Of a stretch of DNA of 64,000 bases, positions 25,219 to 34,067 are shown one piece after another. Below the pieces are notes generated by a model. That model worked only from the letters and a program-made list of their open reading frames with translations. It did no database searches and was not told the DNA's origin. Origin of the DNA: Rhodoferax sp. Its GTDB lineage: Bacteria; Pseudomonadota; Gammaproteobacteria; Burkholderiales; Burkholderiaceae_C. The stretch is taken from NCBI GenBank assembly GCA_030645355.1, contig JAUSNJ010000127.1:1-64000 (forward strand), written 5' to 3'. Both the position numbers and the translations under genes were made by a program. Each line of letters begins with the position of its first letter. Within the stretch, counting starts at the first letter, position 1.

Positions 25219-26619
25219 TCAAATTGTCTCGCTCTGCTCGGGCGCCGTGCGGGCAACATAGGGGATCGTAATCGTCACAGAGGTCCCGCCGCCCGGCGTC
25301 TCCTTGACGACCAGGCTTGCCTTGCCACCATACAGCAACGCCAGACGCTCCCGGATGTTACTCAGGCCAATGCCGGTTCCGGCCGTATCCGCCTTGCCAA
25401 AGCCCAGCCCCGTGTCCGCCACCGTAACGGCCAGCTTGCCATGCACGATCTCCGCGCTGACGGTCAACGTGCCGCCTTCCGCCTTGGGCTCCAGACCATG
25501 CTTAATGGCATTTTCCACCAGGCTTTGCAGCATCATCGGAGGAAATTCGGCCGACAGCAGGCCATCGCTCACCCGCACGTCGGTCTGCAGACGCTCTTCC
25601 ATGCGCACCTTCAAGATTTCCAGATAGGGGCGGATCATGGCCAGCTCCTTGCCCAGATCACGCGTGGCTTGGGCATTGGCCTCGCGCATGGTGGGCATGC
25701 TGGCGCGTAGCAGCGCAATCAGGTTCTTCTGCATGATGCTGGCGCGCTGTGGGTCGGTCTCGATCAGGTGGTCAATGCTGGCCAGGGTGTTGAACAAAAA
25801 GTGCGGCTCCACCTGGGCCTGCATGGCGGCCATGCGTGCCTCCACCACCTGGCGTTTCAGCGACTCGGACTCCGCCACTTCGGTAGCCTGTGCAGCCTTG
25901 GCTTCGGCCTGGACTTTACCCTTGTAGGTGATCTTGAGAATGGCCGACAGCAGTATGAACCACATGGTCAGCGGCATCAGCGGGTCACCGATCTTGTGGC
26001 GGATGATGCGTGGCTCGCGCGGGGCGTTGTCTTCCTCGAAGGCGTTTTCTGCCTCCTTGCGGGCCTCTTCCAGCGCGTCCTTGATCTCTTTCTTGGCCTC
26101 GTTGATGGCTTTGCGCACTTCGTTCGAGTCAGAACCCGGTGGCAGTTTGATGTGAACACCGGGCAGATTGACGGAAACGCCCGCGCTGGCAGCCGGTTCA
26201 GACGCGGCGGCCGTGCTGCCGCTCGCGGGTGTTGACGCGCCCACTGCGGGAGGTGCCGGTATGGCGGGCAGGGACGGTGGGCTGGCAGGGGGCGCGGTCG
26301 TGATATGCACGCCTTTTTCGTCGATGGAGATGTTTACGCCATCTCCTTTGTCCAGGATGGCTTTCTTCTGCGGCGGTGGGCGGGGTGGCTTGGGCGGGTG
26401 CGAAACATCGGGTTCCACGACTTCGTGGTACGTAAAGCTCAGTGGAGGGAGGTCATGAATGATCCCCATGACGATGATCAACACCAGTGACAGCACAAAG
26501 AACCGCCCCCACGTGATGCTGACCAGCCAGGCGGCATACCGATGAAAGGCCGTCACACTGGTTTCGGAAAAGCGTGACCAAGCGCTGGGAGGACTGGCGG
26601 TATTGGAAGAAGTGTTCAT
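25219..26619 (-). CDS. LytS/AlgZ-type sensor histidine kinase
   Basis: A 466-residue kinase starting at 'MNTSSNTASPPSAWSRF'; a longer ORF extends to 26916 but has no homologous look. One hydrophobic helix lies near 40-60 and another near 214-230. Between them is a long segment rich in Pro/Ala/Ser with a predicted charged helix ('EVRKAINEAKKEIKDALEEA'). The His_kinase motif VEPHFLFNTLASIDHLIE lies near 270, and the ATPase part has 'LVENAIKHGLEPKAEGG' and 'GTGIGLSNIRERLALLYGG'. It pairs with the LytTR regulator downstream. Confidence 0.83.
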   Translation of the reverse strand: MNTSSNTASPPSAWSRFSETSVTAFHRYAAWLVSITWGRFFVLSLVLIIVMGIIHDLPPLSFTYHEVVEPDVSHPPKPPRPPPQKKAILDKGDGVNISIDEKGVHITTAPPASPPSLPAIPAPPAVGASTPASGSTAAASEPAASAGVSVNLPGVHIKLPPGSDSNEVRKAINEAKKEIKDALEEARKEAENAFEEDNAPREPRIIRHKIGDPLMPLTMWFILLSAILKITYKGKVQAEAKAAQATEVAESESLKRQVVEARMAAMQAQVEPHFLFNTLASIDHLIETDPQRASIMQKNLIALLRASMPTMREANAQATRDLGKELAMIRPYLEILKVRMEERLQTDVRVSDGLLSAEFPPMMLQSLVENAIKHGLEPKAEGGTLTVSAEIVHGKLAVTVADTGLGFGKADTAGTGIGLSNIRERLALLYGGKASLVVKETPGGGTSVTITIPYVARTAPEQSETI

Positions 26620-26815
26620 GGCGGTTGCGCTCGCTGGGCTACTGTGAATGCCCTGACTGTACCCACGCGACCGGCTGGTCTGCCAGCGCGAAGCGATGCA
26701 CTGCCCAAACGGCGGACAGGCTGCAAAGTGCCGCGACAAGCCGGCAAGGGCGGGTTGCCACCCCGGAAGGCGTAGCAATAGAGCGTCTGCGCAAGGCAGG
26801 TTTATCATTGGCACT

Positions 26816-27382
26816 ATGTCCAGCCCCCCCGATCTGGCACAGATTCGCTTTGACAACGCCCTGGCCCTGTTTGACGAGTTTGTGCGCAACACCATCAAAC
26901 ACCCCGACGCCGCCACCCTGCGAGGCCTGGAAGGCCGGTTTGCCGAACGGGTGCAGATCCAGCCCAGCTACTGGAGCCAGATCAAGGGCCGCTCGCGCCA
27001 GATTGGCGAACGCCTGGCGCGCCAGTTCGAACTGCTGTGCCACAAGCCCAACGGCTGGATGGACCAGGTACACACACCGGGCGCCAGCCCCGCCAAGCCG
27101 GCCGCCGTGGCCGACGCTCCCAGTGACAGCAACGCCCCCCGCGACGACGATGAACGCTTCATCGTCGGCCTGGTGCTGACCTACTACCGGCGCCACCCGC
27201 AGCGCGCCCGCACCCGGCTGCTTGATCTGCTGGGCGAGGTGCTGACACCGCCCGCCGCTGCGCCGGCCAAGCCCGCCGCACCCGCAGCAACACCGGCCAA
27301 GCCCGCGCCCAGCCCGGCCGATGCCCATGCCCTGTGGCTGCGCTCCCAGGCCGGTGTTGCACCCCTGCGACAAAAGAAATAA
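26816..27382 (+). CDS. Putative DNA-binding protein with HTH-like N-terminal domain
   Basis: A 188-residue protein whose start at ATG 26816 gives MSSPPDLAQIRFDNALAL. Residues 35-85 ('RVQIQPSYWSQIKGRSRQIG' and 'RQFELLCHKPNGWMDQ') resemble the repressor-like XRE fold with its 'GW(M/L)D' end. The middle holds 'FIVGLVLTYYRRHPQRARTR', and the tail is low-complexity Ala/Pro/Lys ('APAKPAAPAATPAKPAPSPA'). It is divergent from the kinase gene. Its target is unknown. Confidence 0.5.
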   Translation: MSSPPDLAQIRFDNALALFDEFVRNTIKHPDAATLRGLEGRFAERVQIQPSYWSQIKGRSRQIGERLARQFELLCHKPNGWMDQVHTPGASPAKPAAVADAPSDSNAPRDDDERFIVGLVLTYYRRHPQRARTRLLDLLGEVLTPPAAAPAKPAAPAATPAKPAPSPADAHALWLRSQAGVAPLRQKK

Positions 27383-27409
27383 TCTCGCGTCAATTCGGAT
27401 AAATACCAT

Positions 27410-27445
27410 TTGCTCAAGATAACGTTTCGTTTATCATTTGAGCAA
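27410..27445. promoter_or_regulatory. Nested inverted repeat, operator-like
   Basis: TTGCTCAA (27410-27417) pairs with TTGAGCAA (27438-27445), and inside them GATAA (27418-27422) pairs with TTATC (27431-27435). The AT-rich block lies just after the putative DNA-binding gene and before the leader and small ORFs. It could be a regulator site for the downstream block. No known consensus fits exactly: the GATAA/TTATC spacing is one base short of a Fur box. Confidence 0.4.
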
Positions 27446-27713
27446 GTTTGTAGCCGCGCCTTCGCCCACCGGGCAGCGCCGCCACAGTTCCGATCAACCC
27501 TCCAACCGATAGACATGCTCCTGTTTTCTTCCAAAGGTATTTGCCACAGCCAGCGCCGCCGGGCGCAGCCGTTGGGCAATCCAAGGGGCCATGACCTGTC
27601 GGCTGGAATCAACCGTCGCACCCATCCGGGGGCGCCCGTGGGCTGAGCGCGTCTTTGCGCGCAAAGCGTCTCCACAGGGCCCGGGTGCGAAAGCAGTCCC
27701 GGGCTTTTTTTTT
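27446..27713 (+). ncRNA. Candidate structured leader or small RNA ending in a terminator
   Basis: These 268 bases hold no convincing ORF. They contain GC-rich complementary stretches, including the perfect palindrome CTTTGCGCGCAAAG near 27655-27668, and end in a strong intrinsic terminator. A conserved operator-like inverted repeat sits directly upstream. The arrangement fits an independent small RNA or an attenuator for the small ORFs at 27755 and 27944. I could not match it to 6S RNA or a known riboswitch class. Confidence 0.3.
27679..27713 (+). terminator. Intrinsic terminator upstream of the small ORFs
   Basis: GCCCGGG (27679-27685) pairs with CCCGGGC (27698-27704) over a 12-base loop, followed directly by nine T residues. 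It stands 41 bases before a small ORF rather than after a gene, as expected for a small RNA end or an attenuator. Confidence 0.8.
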
Positions 27714-27754
27714 GTTTGTTTTTCTTGCCACCGCACTTCTGAAAAGGAATGACC

Positions 27755-27892
27755 ATGACTAATTTATCGCTGATCCCGCCCAACCTGTGCCCACCCCTGT
27801 TCATGGCCGGTAACGGCGCGGACAAATGTGCGCATGTCGCCGGCCGCTCCCGACGCTGTGTGCCCGGCCTCTCGAAACCACCCTGTTGCTAG
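27755..27892 (+). CDS. Small ORF, 45 residues, unrecognised
   Basis: ATG 27755 follows AAGGAA at good spacing. The product starts MTNLSLIPPNLCPPLFMAG and ends in 'SKPPCC', with five cysteines in 45 residues. No family is recognised. It is followed after 51 bases by another small gene with its own ribosome site. It may be a translated leader peptide or a small protein; expression data would decide. Confidence 0.35.
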   Translation: MTNLSLIPPNLCPPLFMAGNGADKCAHVAGRSRRCVPGLSKPPCC

Positions 27893-27943
27893 TTCAATCC
27901 GGCGCCCGCCCCTGATGCGGTCGCCCATCCTAGGAGACCCATC

Positions 27944-28207
27944 ATGATGACCAGTTTGCCCACACGGACCCTGCCCTACCTCACCCCCGGCGGTTCGTCT
28001 GTCCGCCATTTGTTGGCCGCGCTTTTGCGCGTTGCCAGCCGTGGCCTCACCCGCCTGGCGCGCAGCCTCAGCGCCGCCGAACGTTCGCGCAAATACGCCC
28101 CTGCTGCGCAAGTGTTCGAGTTCTACGCCGAGGCCGGCGCCCCCGAAGGCGCGCTGTATGTAGACGGCCACTTGGTCGGCTATTTACCGGGCGTGACCCG
28201 GCTGTAA
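27944..28207 (+). CDS. Hypothetical small basic protein, 87 residues
   Basis: ATG 27944 follows TAGGAGACCC. The N-terminal half is basic and hydrophobic ('VRHLLAALLRVASRGLTRLA'), possibly an amphipathic helix; the C-terminal half 'FEFYAEAGAPEGALYVDGHL' ends in 'VGYLPGVTRL'. There is no recognised domain. It is preceded by the terminator-bearing leader and followed 12 bases later by a hairpin element. Confidence 0.55.
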   Translation: MMTSLPTRTLPYLTPGGSSVRHLLAALLRVASRGLTRLARSLSAAERSRKYAPAAQVFEFYAEAGAPEGALYVDGHLVGYLPGVTRL

Positions 28208-28219
28208 GCGAGACCCCGA

Positions 28220-28311
28220 GCAGCAGGGCTGGGGTGAGCGCCAAAGTGAGGTCAAGGAGGAGCCCGTAGGGCGGGGGACACGAACGGCGGCGCTTACCCC
28301 AGCCCTGTTGC
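28220..28311. repeat. Hairpin element with conserved core, copy 1 (intergenic)
   Basis: Arms at 28224-28242 and 28289-28307 pair over 19 bases with one mismatch. The enclosed core has AGGTCAAGGAGGAGC (28249-28263) and GCGGGGGACACG (28271-28282). Both core blocks recur exactly, in reverse orientation, inside xdhC at 36628-36665, where the flanking arms are different in sequence but also complementary to each other. Confidence 0.7.
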
Positions 28312-28409
28312 GGGCGCACCCCTGAAGCGGCGGAGCGTGGGGGCCACTCTTTACAATCGCGGGTTTGCGCCACACCCCGGCGCCAACACCCTTCCCACAA
28401 GGAACCGCG

Positions 28410-30215
28410 ATGACTGCCACGCCCTCTGTTTTTGCCCAACGTATTGCCACCGCCCAGGCGGCCATGAAGGAGCTGGGGCTGGCAGCCTGTCTGGTGCCGT
28501 CCAGCGATCCGCACCTGTCTGAATACCTGCCCGCGCGCTGGCAGGGTCGGGAGTGGTTGTCGGGCTTCACCGGCTCCATGGCCACGCTGGTGGTCACGAC
28601 CACGCGGGCTGCACTGTTCGCCGACAGCCGCTACTGGACGCAGGCCGAGACCGAACTGGCCGGCAGCGGCATCGAGCTGGTCAAGATCGACACCGGTGCC
28701 GCCACCCACCACGTGCAGTGGCTGGCGCGCAATGTGGGCGCGGGACAGGCGGTGGGGGTGGACGGCGCGGTGCTGGGACTGGCCGCCGCCCAGCAACTGC
28801 GTGACGCGCTGACCACGGTGGGCGCGACGCTGAACACCGGCGTGGACCTGTTGGCCCACATCTGGCCGGACCGCGCGTCCCTGCCCCAGGCGCCGGTGTA
28901 TGAACACGACGCCGCCTTTGCCAGCGCCCCCCGCGCAGCCAAGCTGGCGCAGGTGCGCGCCGCCATGGTCGGCCATGGGGCCACTCACCACTTCATCTCG
29001 ACCGTGGACGACATTGCCTGGCTGTTCAACCTGCGCGGCTCGGACGTGTCCTACAACCCGGTGTTTCTGGCCCACGCCCTGGTCGATGTCCAGGCGGCCA
29101 CGCTGTTCGTGGCTGACGGCAAGGTCCCTGCGGACGTGGTGGAGCGGCTGCAGGGTGACGGCGTGGCCGTGCGCGACTATGCCCAGGCCGGCCCCGCGCT
29201 GGCGGCGCTGCCCGCCAGCGCCGTGCTGCTGCTGGACCCGCGCCGTGTCACCCTGGGCCTGCGCGAGAGTGCCCCCGCCTCAGTGAAGGTGGTCGAGGCC
29301 ATCAACCCCAGCGTGCTGCTCAAGAGCCGCAAGGGTGCGGCTGAAGCAGCCCATGTGCGCACCGCCATGGAGCAGGACGGTGCGGCGATGTGCGAGTTCT
29401 ATGCCTGGTTTGAGGCGGCCCAGGGCCGTGAGCGCATTACCGAGCTGACCATTGACGAGCGCCTGACCGCCGAACGCGCCAAGCGCCCGGGTTTTGTCGG
29501 CCTGTCGTTCAACACCATCGCCGGCTTCAACGCCAACGGCGCGATGCCCCACTACCGTGCCACGGCGGCGAGCCATGCCGTCATCGAGGGCAACGGCCTG
29601 CTGCTGATTGACTCCGGCGGCCAATATCCGGGCGGCACCACCGACATCACCCGCGTCTGGCCCATCGGCACGCCCAGCGCCGCCCAGAAGCGCGACTACA
29701 CGCTGGTGCTCAAGGGCACCATCGCGCTGTCCCGGGCGCGTTTCCCGATGGGCACGCTGTCGCCCATGCTGGATGCGCTGGCCCGCGCCCCGCTGTGGGC
29801 CCATAGCATGGACTATGGCCACGGCACGGGTCACGGTGTCGGCTATTTCCTGGCCGTGCACGAAGGCCCGCAAAGCATTTCCAAGGCCATTCCCGATGCC
29901 AACATGGCCATGCAGCCCGGCATGATCACCTCCATCGAGCCGGGGCTGTACCGCGCCGGTCAATGGGGCGTGCGCATCGAGAACCTGGTGCTCAATGTGG
30001 CCGCCGCCACCGACGAGCCATTTGGCGACTTCCTGGAGTTCGAGACCCTGACGCTGTGCCCCATCGATACCCGCTGCATCGATGCAAGCCTGATGCGCGC
30101 CGACGAGATCGCCTGGCTCAACGCCTACCACGCGACCGTGCGCACACGCCTGAGCCCGCTGGTCGGCCCGGCCGCCCTGGAATGGCTGCATGCGCGCACC
30201 AACGCTATTGAATAG
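28410..30215 (+). CDS. M24B Xaa-Pro aminopeptidase-family protein
   Basis: A 601-residue protein; ATG 28410 follows AAGGAACC. It has the three-domain layout of long aminopeptidase P: two creatinase-like N-terminal domains (about 1-310) and a C-terminal pita-bread catalytic domain. Metal ligands are visible: Asp in 'LLIDSGGQY' near 400, Asp in 'GGTTDITR' near 411, His in 'HGTGHGVGYF' near 472, Glu in 'ITSIEPGLY' near 509 and Glu in 'VRIENLV' near 523. It removes an N-terminal residue before proline, probably in the cytoplasm. Its last codons (GCTATTGAATAG) form a small palindrome. Confidence 0.9.
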   Translation: MTATPSVFAQRIATAQAAMKELGLAACLVPSSDPHLSEYLPARWQGREWLSGFTGSMATLVVTTTRAALFADSRYWTQAETELAGSGIELVKIDTGAATHHVQWLARNVGAGQAVGVDGAVLGLAAAQQLRDALTTVGATLNTGVDLLAHIWPDRASLPQAPVYEHDAAFASAPRAAKLAQVRAAMVGHGATHHFISTVDDIAWLFNLRGSDVSYNPVFLAHALVDVQAATLFVADGKVPADVVERLQGDGVAVRDYAQAGPALAALPASAVLLLDPRRVTLGLRESAPASVKVVEAINPSVLLKSRKGAAEAAHVRTAMEQDGAAMCEFYAWFEAAQGRERITELTIDERLTAERAKRPGFVGLSFNTIAGFNANGAMPHYRATAASHAVIEGNGLLLIDSGGQYPGGTTDITRVWPIGTPSAAQKRDYTLVLKGTIALSRARFPMGTLSPMLDALARAPLWAHSMDYGHGTGHGVGYFLAVHEGPQSISKAIPDANMAMQPGMITSIEPGLYRAGQWGVRIENLVLNVAAATDEPFGDFLEFETLTLCPIDTRCIDASLMRADEIAWLNAYHATVRTRLSPLVGPAALEWLHARTNAIE

Positions 30216-30306
30216 CCAGCGCCACACCCGGGTAATTCCCGGGGAGGGTAAATGCGGATAGGGCGTCCAATGGCGGTACGGAACTTGCAAGCAGCCCTAC
30301 AATAAC

Positions 30307-30322
30307 TTGACCAATTGGTTAG
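30307..30322. promoter_or_regulatory. RutR-like operator upstream of the NMT1-type ABC operon
   Basis: TTGACCAATTGGTTAG closely matches the E. coli RutR consensus TTGACCA-NN-TGGTCAA: the left half is perfect and the right half has 5 of 7. It ends 10 bases before the ATPase start, so binding would block initiation. A RutR-like TetR regulator is encoded at the end of the same cluster. Confidence 0.6.
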
Positions 30323-30332
30323 CTTTTTGCCC

Positions 30333-31118
30333 ATGATCCCAGATTCCATACCCGCCGTCGAGGTCTGCAATGCCAGTCTGGTCTACCAGACCGCCGACAC
30401 GCCGGTCAAAGCCCTGAGCAATATCGACCTGCGCATTGGCGAGGGCGAGTTTGTGTCGCTGATTGGCCCCTCGGGCTGCGGCAAGACCACGCTGCTGCGC
30501 GTGATCGCCGACCTGGAGCAGATCAGTGAGGGCACGGTCCTCGTCAACGGCGTCAGCCCGCACGACGCCCGCCTGGCCCGCGCCTATGGCTATGTGTTCC
30601 AGGCACCAGCGCTGTTCCCGTGGCGCACCGTTTTGGGCAATGTGATGCTGCCGCTGCAAATCCAGGGCGGAGAGAACGCCCAAAACCGCAGCATCGCACT
30701 GGAGCATCTGGAGCGCGTGGGCCTCAAGGGTTTTGAGGGCAAATACCCCTGGCAGCTGTCCGGCGGTATGCAGCAGCGCGTCTCCATTGCCCGGGCGCTG
30801 GCCTTTGAGCCCAAGATTTTGATGATGGACGAGCCGTTTGGGGCGCTGGACGAAATCACCCGAGACCGGCTCAACGAACAGTTGCAGCAGCTGTGGCAGC
30901 GTGAGCGCCGCACCGTGGTGTTTGTGACCCACTCGATTGCCGAGGCGGTCTATTTATCCACCCGCATCGTCGTCATGTCACCCCGGCCGGGGCGTAACGT
31001 CAAAGTGATCGAATCCCCCCTTCCCGATGAACGCCATCTGGGGCTGCGCGACACGCAGGCCTTCATGGATGTGGCGCACCAGGTGCGCGAGGCGCTGGCC
31101 GATGGCCACTTCGAATAA
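30333..31118 (+). CDS. ABC importer ATP-binding protein (nitrate/thiamine-precursor/pyrimidine type)
   Basis: A 261-residue ATPase. ATG 30333 is chosen over TTG 30315. Walker [10 protein letters not shown] lies near 45, Q loop 'VFQAPALFPWRTV', signature LSGGMQQRVSIARAL near 141, and Walker B '[15 protein letters not shown]'; this is the SsuB/TauB/ThiZ type. It is the first gene of an operon with two permeases and an NMT1-type binding protein, directly behind a RutR-like operator, which suggests import of a pyrimidine or related compound (inference). Confidence 0.85.
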   Translation: MIPDSIPAVEVCNASLVYQTADTPVKALSNIDLRIGEGEFVSLIGPSGCGKTTLLRVIADLEQISEGTVLVNGVSPHDARLARAYGYVFQAPALFPWRTVLGNVMLPLQIQGGENAQNRSIALEHLERVGLKGFEGKYPWQLSGGMQQRVSIARALAFEPKILMMDEPFGALDEITRDRLNEQLQQLWQRERRTVVFVTHSIAEAVYLSTRIVVMSPRPGRNVKVIESPLPDERHLGLRDTQAFMDVAHQVREALADGHFE

Positions 31119-32013
31119 GTCCGCCGCAAAACCCTGGCTGCACCAGACCTGGGAAACGGGCCTGCCGGTGGCCGTGCTGTTGGTCGTCTTCCTGCTCATC
31201 TGGTATGGCGCGGCGTGGGGCATGAACAGCAGTGCGGCGGTCGAGCGTGTACTCGCGCCCACCGGCAATCCGTGGACCTGGCAAGACCTGCTAGTCACCA
31301 CCTGGAACATGGAGCGCCCGGTGCTGCCCGCCCCCCACCAGATTGCGCTGGATTTCTGGTCCGGCATTGTGGACTGGCCGCTGGATTCCCCACGCAATCT
31401 GCTGTTCCATGTGGCAGTGACCGGCGAGACCACCTTGGTCGGTTTTGTGCTGGGCACGCTGCTGGGCCTGGTGCTGGCCGTATTGATCGTGCATTCCCGC
31501 ACGCTGGACCGCGCCCTGCTGCCGTGGATCGTGGCCTCGCAGACCGTGCCGGTGCTGGCCATTGCGCCCATCGTGCTGGTGATCCTGGGCAGTCTGGGCA
31601 TGGAAGGCCTGGCGCCCAAGGCGGTGATTGCGATGTACCTGAGCTTCTTCCCCGTCACCGTGGCCATGGTGCAGGGCCTACGCTCGCCGCAGGTCATTGA
31701 GACCGAGATGCTGCATACCTATGCCGCCACGCGTTGGCAAGCGCTGTGGCTGCTGCGCCTGCCCGCAGCCCTGCCGTTTCTGTTCCCCGCGCTGCGCGTG
31801 GGCATTGCCGCCAGCCTGGTCGGCGCCATGGTGGCCGAGCTGCCCACCGGCGCCACGGCCGGCCTGGGCGCGCGGCTGCTGACTGGCTCCTACTACGGCA
31901 ACACCTTGGCCATCTGGTCGGCACTGGTCATGTCGGCACTGCTGGGGCTGATGCTGACCACGCTGGTGGCCGCCACCGAACACGTGGCCCTGCGGCACCG
32001 GAGGCAGCCATGA
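31102..32013 (+). CDS. ABC importer permease (SsuC/ThiX type)
   Basis: A 303-residue permease. ATG 31102 lies inside the end of the ATPase gene (17-base overlap). About six helices are visible, with the EAA-type loop 'LHTYAATRWQALWLLRLPAA'. N-terminal part: 'MATSNKSAAKPWLHQTWE'. Its stop overlaps the start of the second permease, so subunits are probably made in balanced amounts. Confidence 0.83.
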   Translation: MATSNKSAAKPWLHQTWETGLPVAVLLVVFLLIWYGAAWGMNSSAAVERVLAPTGNPWTWQDLLVTTWNMERPVLPAPHQIALDFWSGIVDWPLDSPRNLLFHVAVTGETTLVGFVLGTLLGLVLAVLIVHSRTLDRALLPWIVASQTVPVLAIAPIVLVILGSLGMEGLAPKAVIAMYLSFFPVTVAMVQGLRSPQVIETEMLHTYAATRWQALWLLRLPAALPFLFPALRVGIAASLVGAMVAELPTGATAGLGARLLTGSYYGNTLAIWSALVMSALLGLMLTTLVAATEHVALRHRRQP

Positions 32014-32969
32014 TGCCCGCGTTGCCAGTTTCCCATCGGACTACAGCGTTGGCCGTACTGGCTTCGCTCGTGATAGCCAGCCTGCTGTTCCTGCACCCTA
32101 CGGCCCAAGGCGGCAGCGCGCCCACCGCCCTGTTCTGGCTGCTGCTAATGGCCCTGGGCGTGGCCGCCCTGTGGACCATACGCCGCGTCGCCGCCATCCA
32201 GGGAACGCGTTTTGACGGCGTGCTGACCGCCGCACTGTTTGGCCTGTGGGTGCTGTACTTCTGGCAGATGCTGGTGGTCGCGTTCGAGGTGCCACGGGTG
32301 CTGCTGCCCGCGCCCACGCTGATCGTGCAATCCCTGCTGGAGAACTACCCCAAGCTGTGGGGCGACTTCACGCAGACCGTGCTCAAGGCCGTGGGTGTGG
32401 GCTGGCTGCTGGGCAGTGGCCTGGGCTTCTGTGTGGCGGTGGCGATTGACCGCATGCCGTTCTTGCAGCGCGGACTGCTGCCGCTGGCATCGCTGACCAG
32501 CACCGTGCCGCTGGTGGCGGTGGCGCCGATTGCGGTGATGTGGTTTGGCTTCGAGTGGCCGTCCAAGGCCGCGGTCGTGGTGCTGATGACGTTCTTCCCC
32601 ATGCTGGTGTCCACACTGGCCGGATTGAAGGCCTCGGGCAAGCTCGAACGCGAACTCATGTACAGCTACGCTGCCAGCTACACCCGCACGCTGTGGTCGT
32701 TGCGCCTGCCCTCCGCCACGCCCTTCATCTTTGGCGCGCTCAAGGTCAACGCCACGCTGGCCCTGATTGGCGCCATCGTCGCCGAATTTTTTGGCTCCCC
32801 CACGGTGGGCCTGGGCTTTCGGATCTCGACCGAAGCGGCCCGCATGAACATGTCTTTGGTGTGGGGCGCGATTGTGGTGGCTGCGGTCACCGGCTCGCTG
32901 GCCTACGCCTTGCTTGTGCAGCTGGAGCGGCGTGCCGCGTTCTGGCATCCGTCGATTCGTGGCAAATAA
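32010..32969 (+). CDS. ABC importer permease, second subunit (SsuC/ThiX type)
   Basis: A 319-residue permease with starts ATG 32010 or 32013 behind GGAGGCAGCC. It shows the loop 'MYSYAASYTRTLWSLRLPSA' and 'LALIGAIVAEFFGSPTVGLG', typical of the SsuC/TauC family. Two different permeases suggest a heterodimeric channel, as in hydantoin/pyrimidine-type NMT1 transporters. Confidence 0.83.
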   Translation: MMPALPVSHRTTALAVLASLVIASLLFLHPTAQGGSAPTALFWLLLMALGVAALWTIRRVAAIQGTRFDGVLTAALFGLWVLYFWQMLVVAFEVPRVLLPAPTLIVQSLLENYPKLWGDFTQTVLKAVGVGWLLGSGLGFCVAVAIDRMPFLQRGLLPLASLTSTVPLVAVAPIAVMWFGFEWPSKAAVVVLMTFFPMLVSTLAGLKASGKLERELMYSYAASYTRTLWSLRLPSATPFIFGALKVNATLALIGAIVAEFFGSPTVGLGFRISTEAARMNMSLVWGAIVVAAVTGSLAYALLVQLERRAAFWHPSIRGK

Positions 32970-33027
32970 TGCGCTCTGCATCCATGTCCCGTCGTTTTGT
33001 TTCCATCCACAACCCAAGGAGTGTTCC

Positions 33028-34032
33028 ATGACCCATTCTTCTCTGGTGAGCAAAGGCCTGATGGCCGCGGTATTGGCGGTGTGCGGCATGACCGCCCACG
33101 CGGCCGACAAGGTAACCATCCAGCTCAAGTGGCTGCCGCAGGCCCAGTTTGCCGGCTACTACGTGGCGCAGGCCAAGGGCTACTACAAGGCCGAGGGTCT
33201 GGACGTGACCATCAAGCCCGGCGGCCCCGACATTGCCCCCGCCCAGGTGATTGCCGGCAATGGCGCCGATGTGGTCGTGGACTGGATGCCCTCGGCGCTG
33301 GCCTCGCGCGAAGCCGGTGTACCGCTGGTCAATATTGCCCAGGTGTTCAACCAGTCCGGCCTGATGCTGACCTGCAAGAAGTCCAGCGGCGTGGCCACTC
33401 CCAAGGACCTGAAGGGCAAGACCCTGGGCGTCTGGTACGGCGGCAACGAATACCCCTTCCTGAACTGGATGGCCAAGCTGGGCAACAAGCCCGACACCGA
33501 CATCAAGATCCTCAAGCAGGGCTTCAACGTCGACCCGCTGCTGCAAAACCAGGCCGCCTGTATCTCCACGATGATCTACAACGAGTACTGGCAGGTGGTG
33601 GACGCCGGCGTCAAGGAGAGCGACCTGGTCACCTTCTTCTATGAAAAAGAAGGCGTGGCCACGCTGGAAGACGGCCTTTACGTGATGGAAGCCAAGCTGA
33701 AAGACCCGGCCTTTGTGGCCCGCATGGCCAAGTTCCTGAAGGCCAGCTTCAAGGGCTGGAATGACGCAGTCAAAGACCCTGAAGGCGCCGCCAAGGTGGT
33801 GGTGGCCGCGGACGCATCCGGCAGCGCGACTATGAAAGTGCAGAAGCGCCAGATGGAGAACGTGGCCAAGCTGATCACCAATGCCGGCACACCCAAGATC
33901 GGCTACCTGGAGAAAGCTGCCTATGAGCGCACCGTCAAGGTGCTGCTGGCCGGTGGCAGCTCGCCGGTGATCAAGAAAGACCCGGGCGCTGCGGCCATGT
34001 CGCATGTGGTGTGGGAGGCCGCAGCCAAGTAA
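33028..34032 (+). CDS. NMT1/ThiY-like periplasmic substrate-binding protein
   Basis: A 334-residue protein; ATG 33028 follows AAGGAGTG. Its signal peptide ends at 'MTAHAAD'. The mature start 'KVTIQLKWLPQAQFAGYYVA' is the classic NMT1/ThiY opening, followed by 'GGPDIAPAQVIAGNGADVVV' and 'LKGKTLGVWYGGNEYPF'. ThiY relatives bind HMP-like pyrimidines; similar proteins lie with RutR in pyrimidine catabolism clusters. The ligand is inferred, not shown. A terminator follows. Confidence 0.86.
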   Translation: MTHSSLVSKGLMAAVLAVCGMTAHAADKVTIQLKWLPQAQFAGYYVAQAKGYYKAEGLDVTIKPGGPDIAPAQVIAGNGADVVVDWMPSALASREAGVPLVNIAQVFNQSGLMLTCKKSSGVATPKDLKGKTLGVWYGGNEYPFLNWMAKLGNKPDTDIKILKQGFNVDPLLQNQAACISTMIYNEYWQVVDAGVKESDLVTFFYEKEGVATLEDGLYVMEAKLKDPAFVARMAKFLKASFKGWNDAVKDPEGAAKVVVAADASGSATMKVQKRQMENVAKLITNAGTPKIGYLEKAAYERTVKVLLAGGSSPVIKKDPGAAAMSHVVWEAAAK

Positions 34033-34067
34033 ACTGCCCAGCCTGATTGCATTCACCATGACTGCAA

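Noticed and set aside
27418-27435. Possible Fur box (GATAA...TTATC)
   Set aside because: The half-site spacing is one base short and the centre does not match the Fur consensus; kept only as an unnamed inverted repeat.
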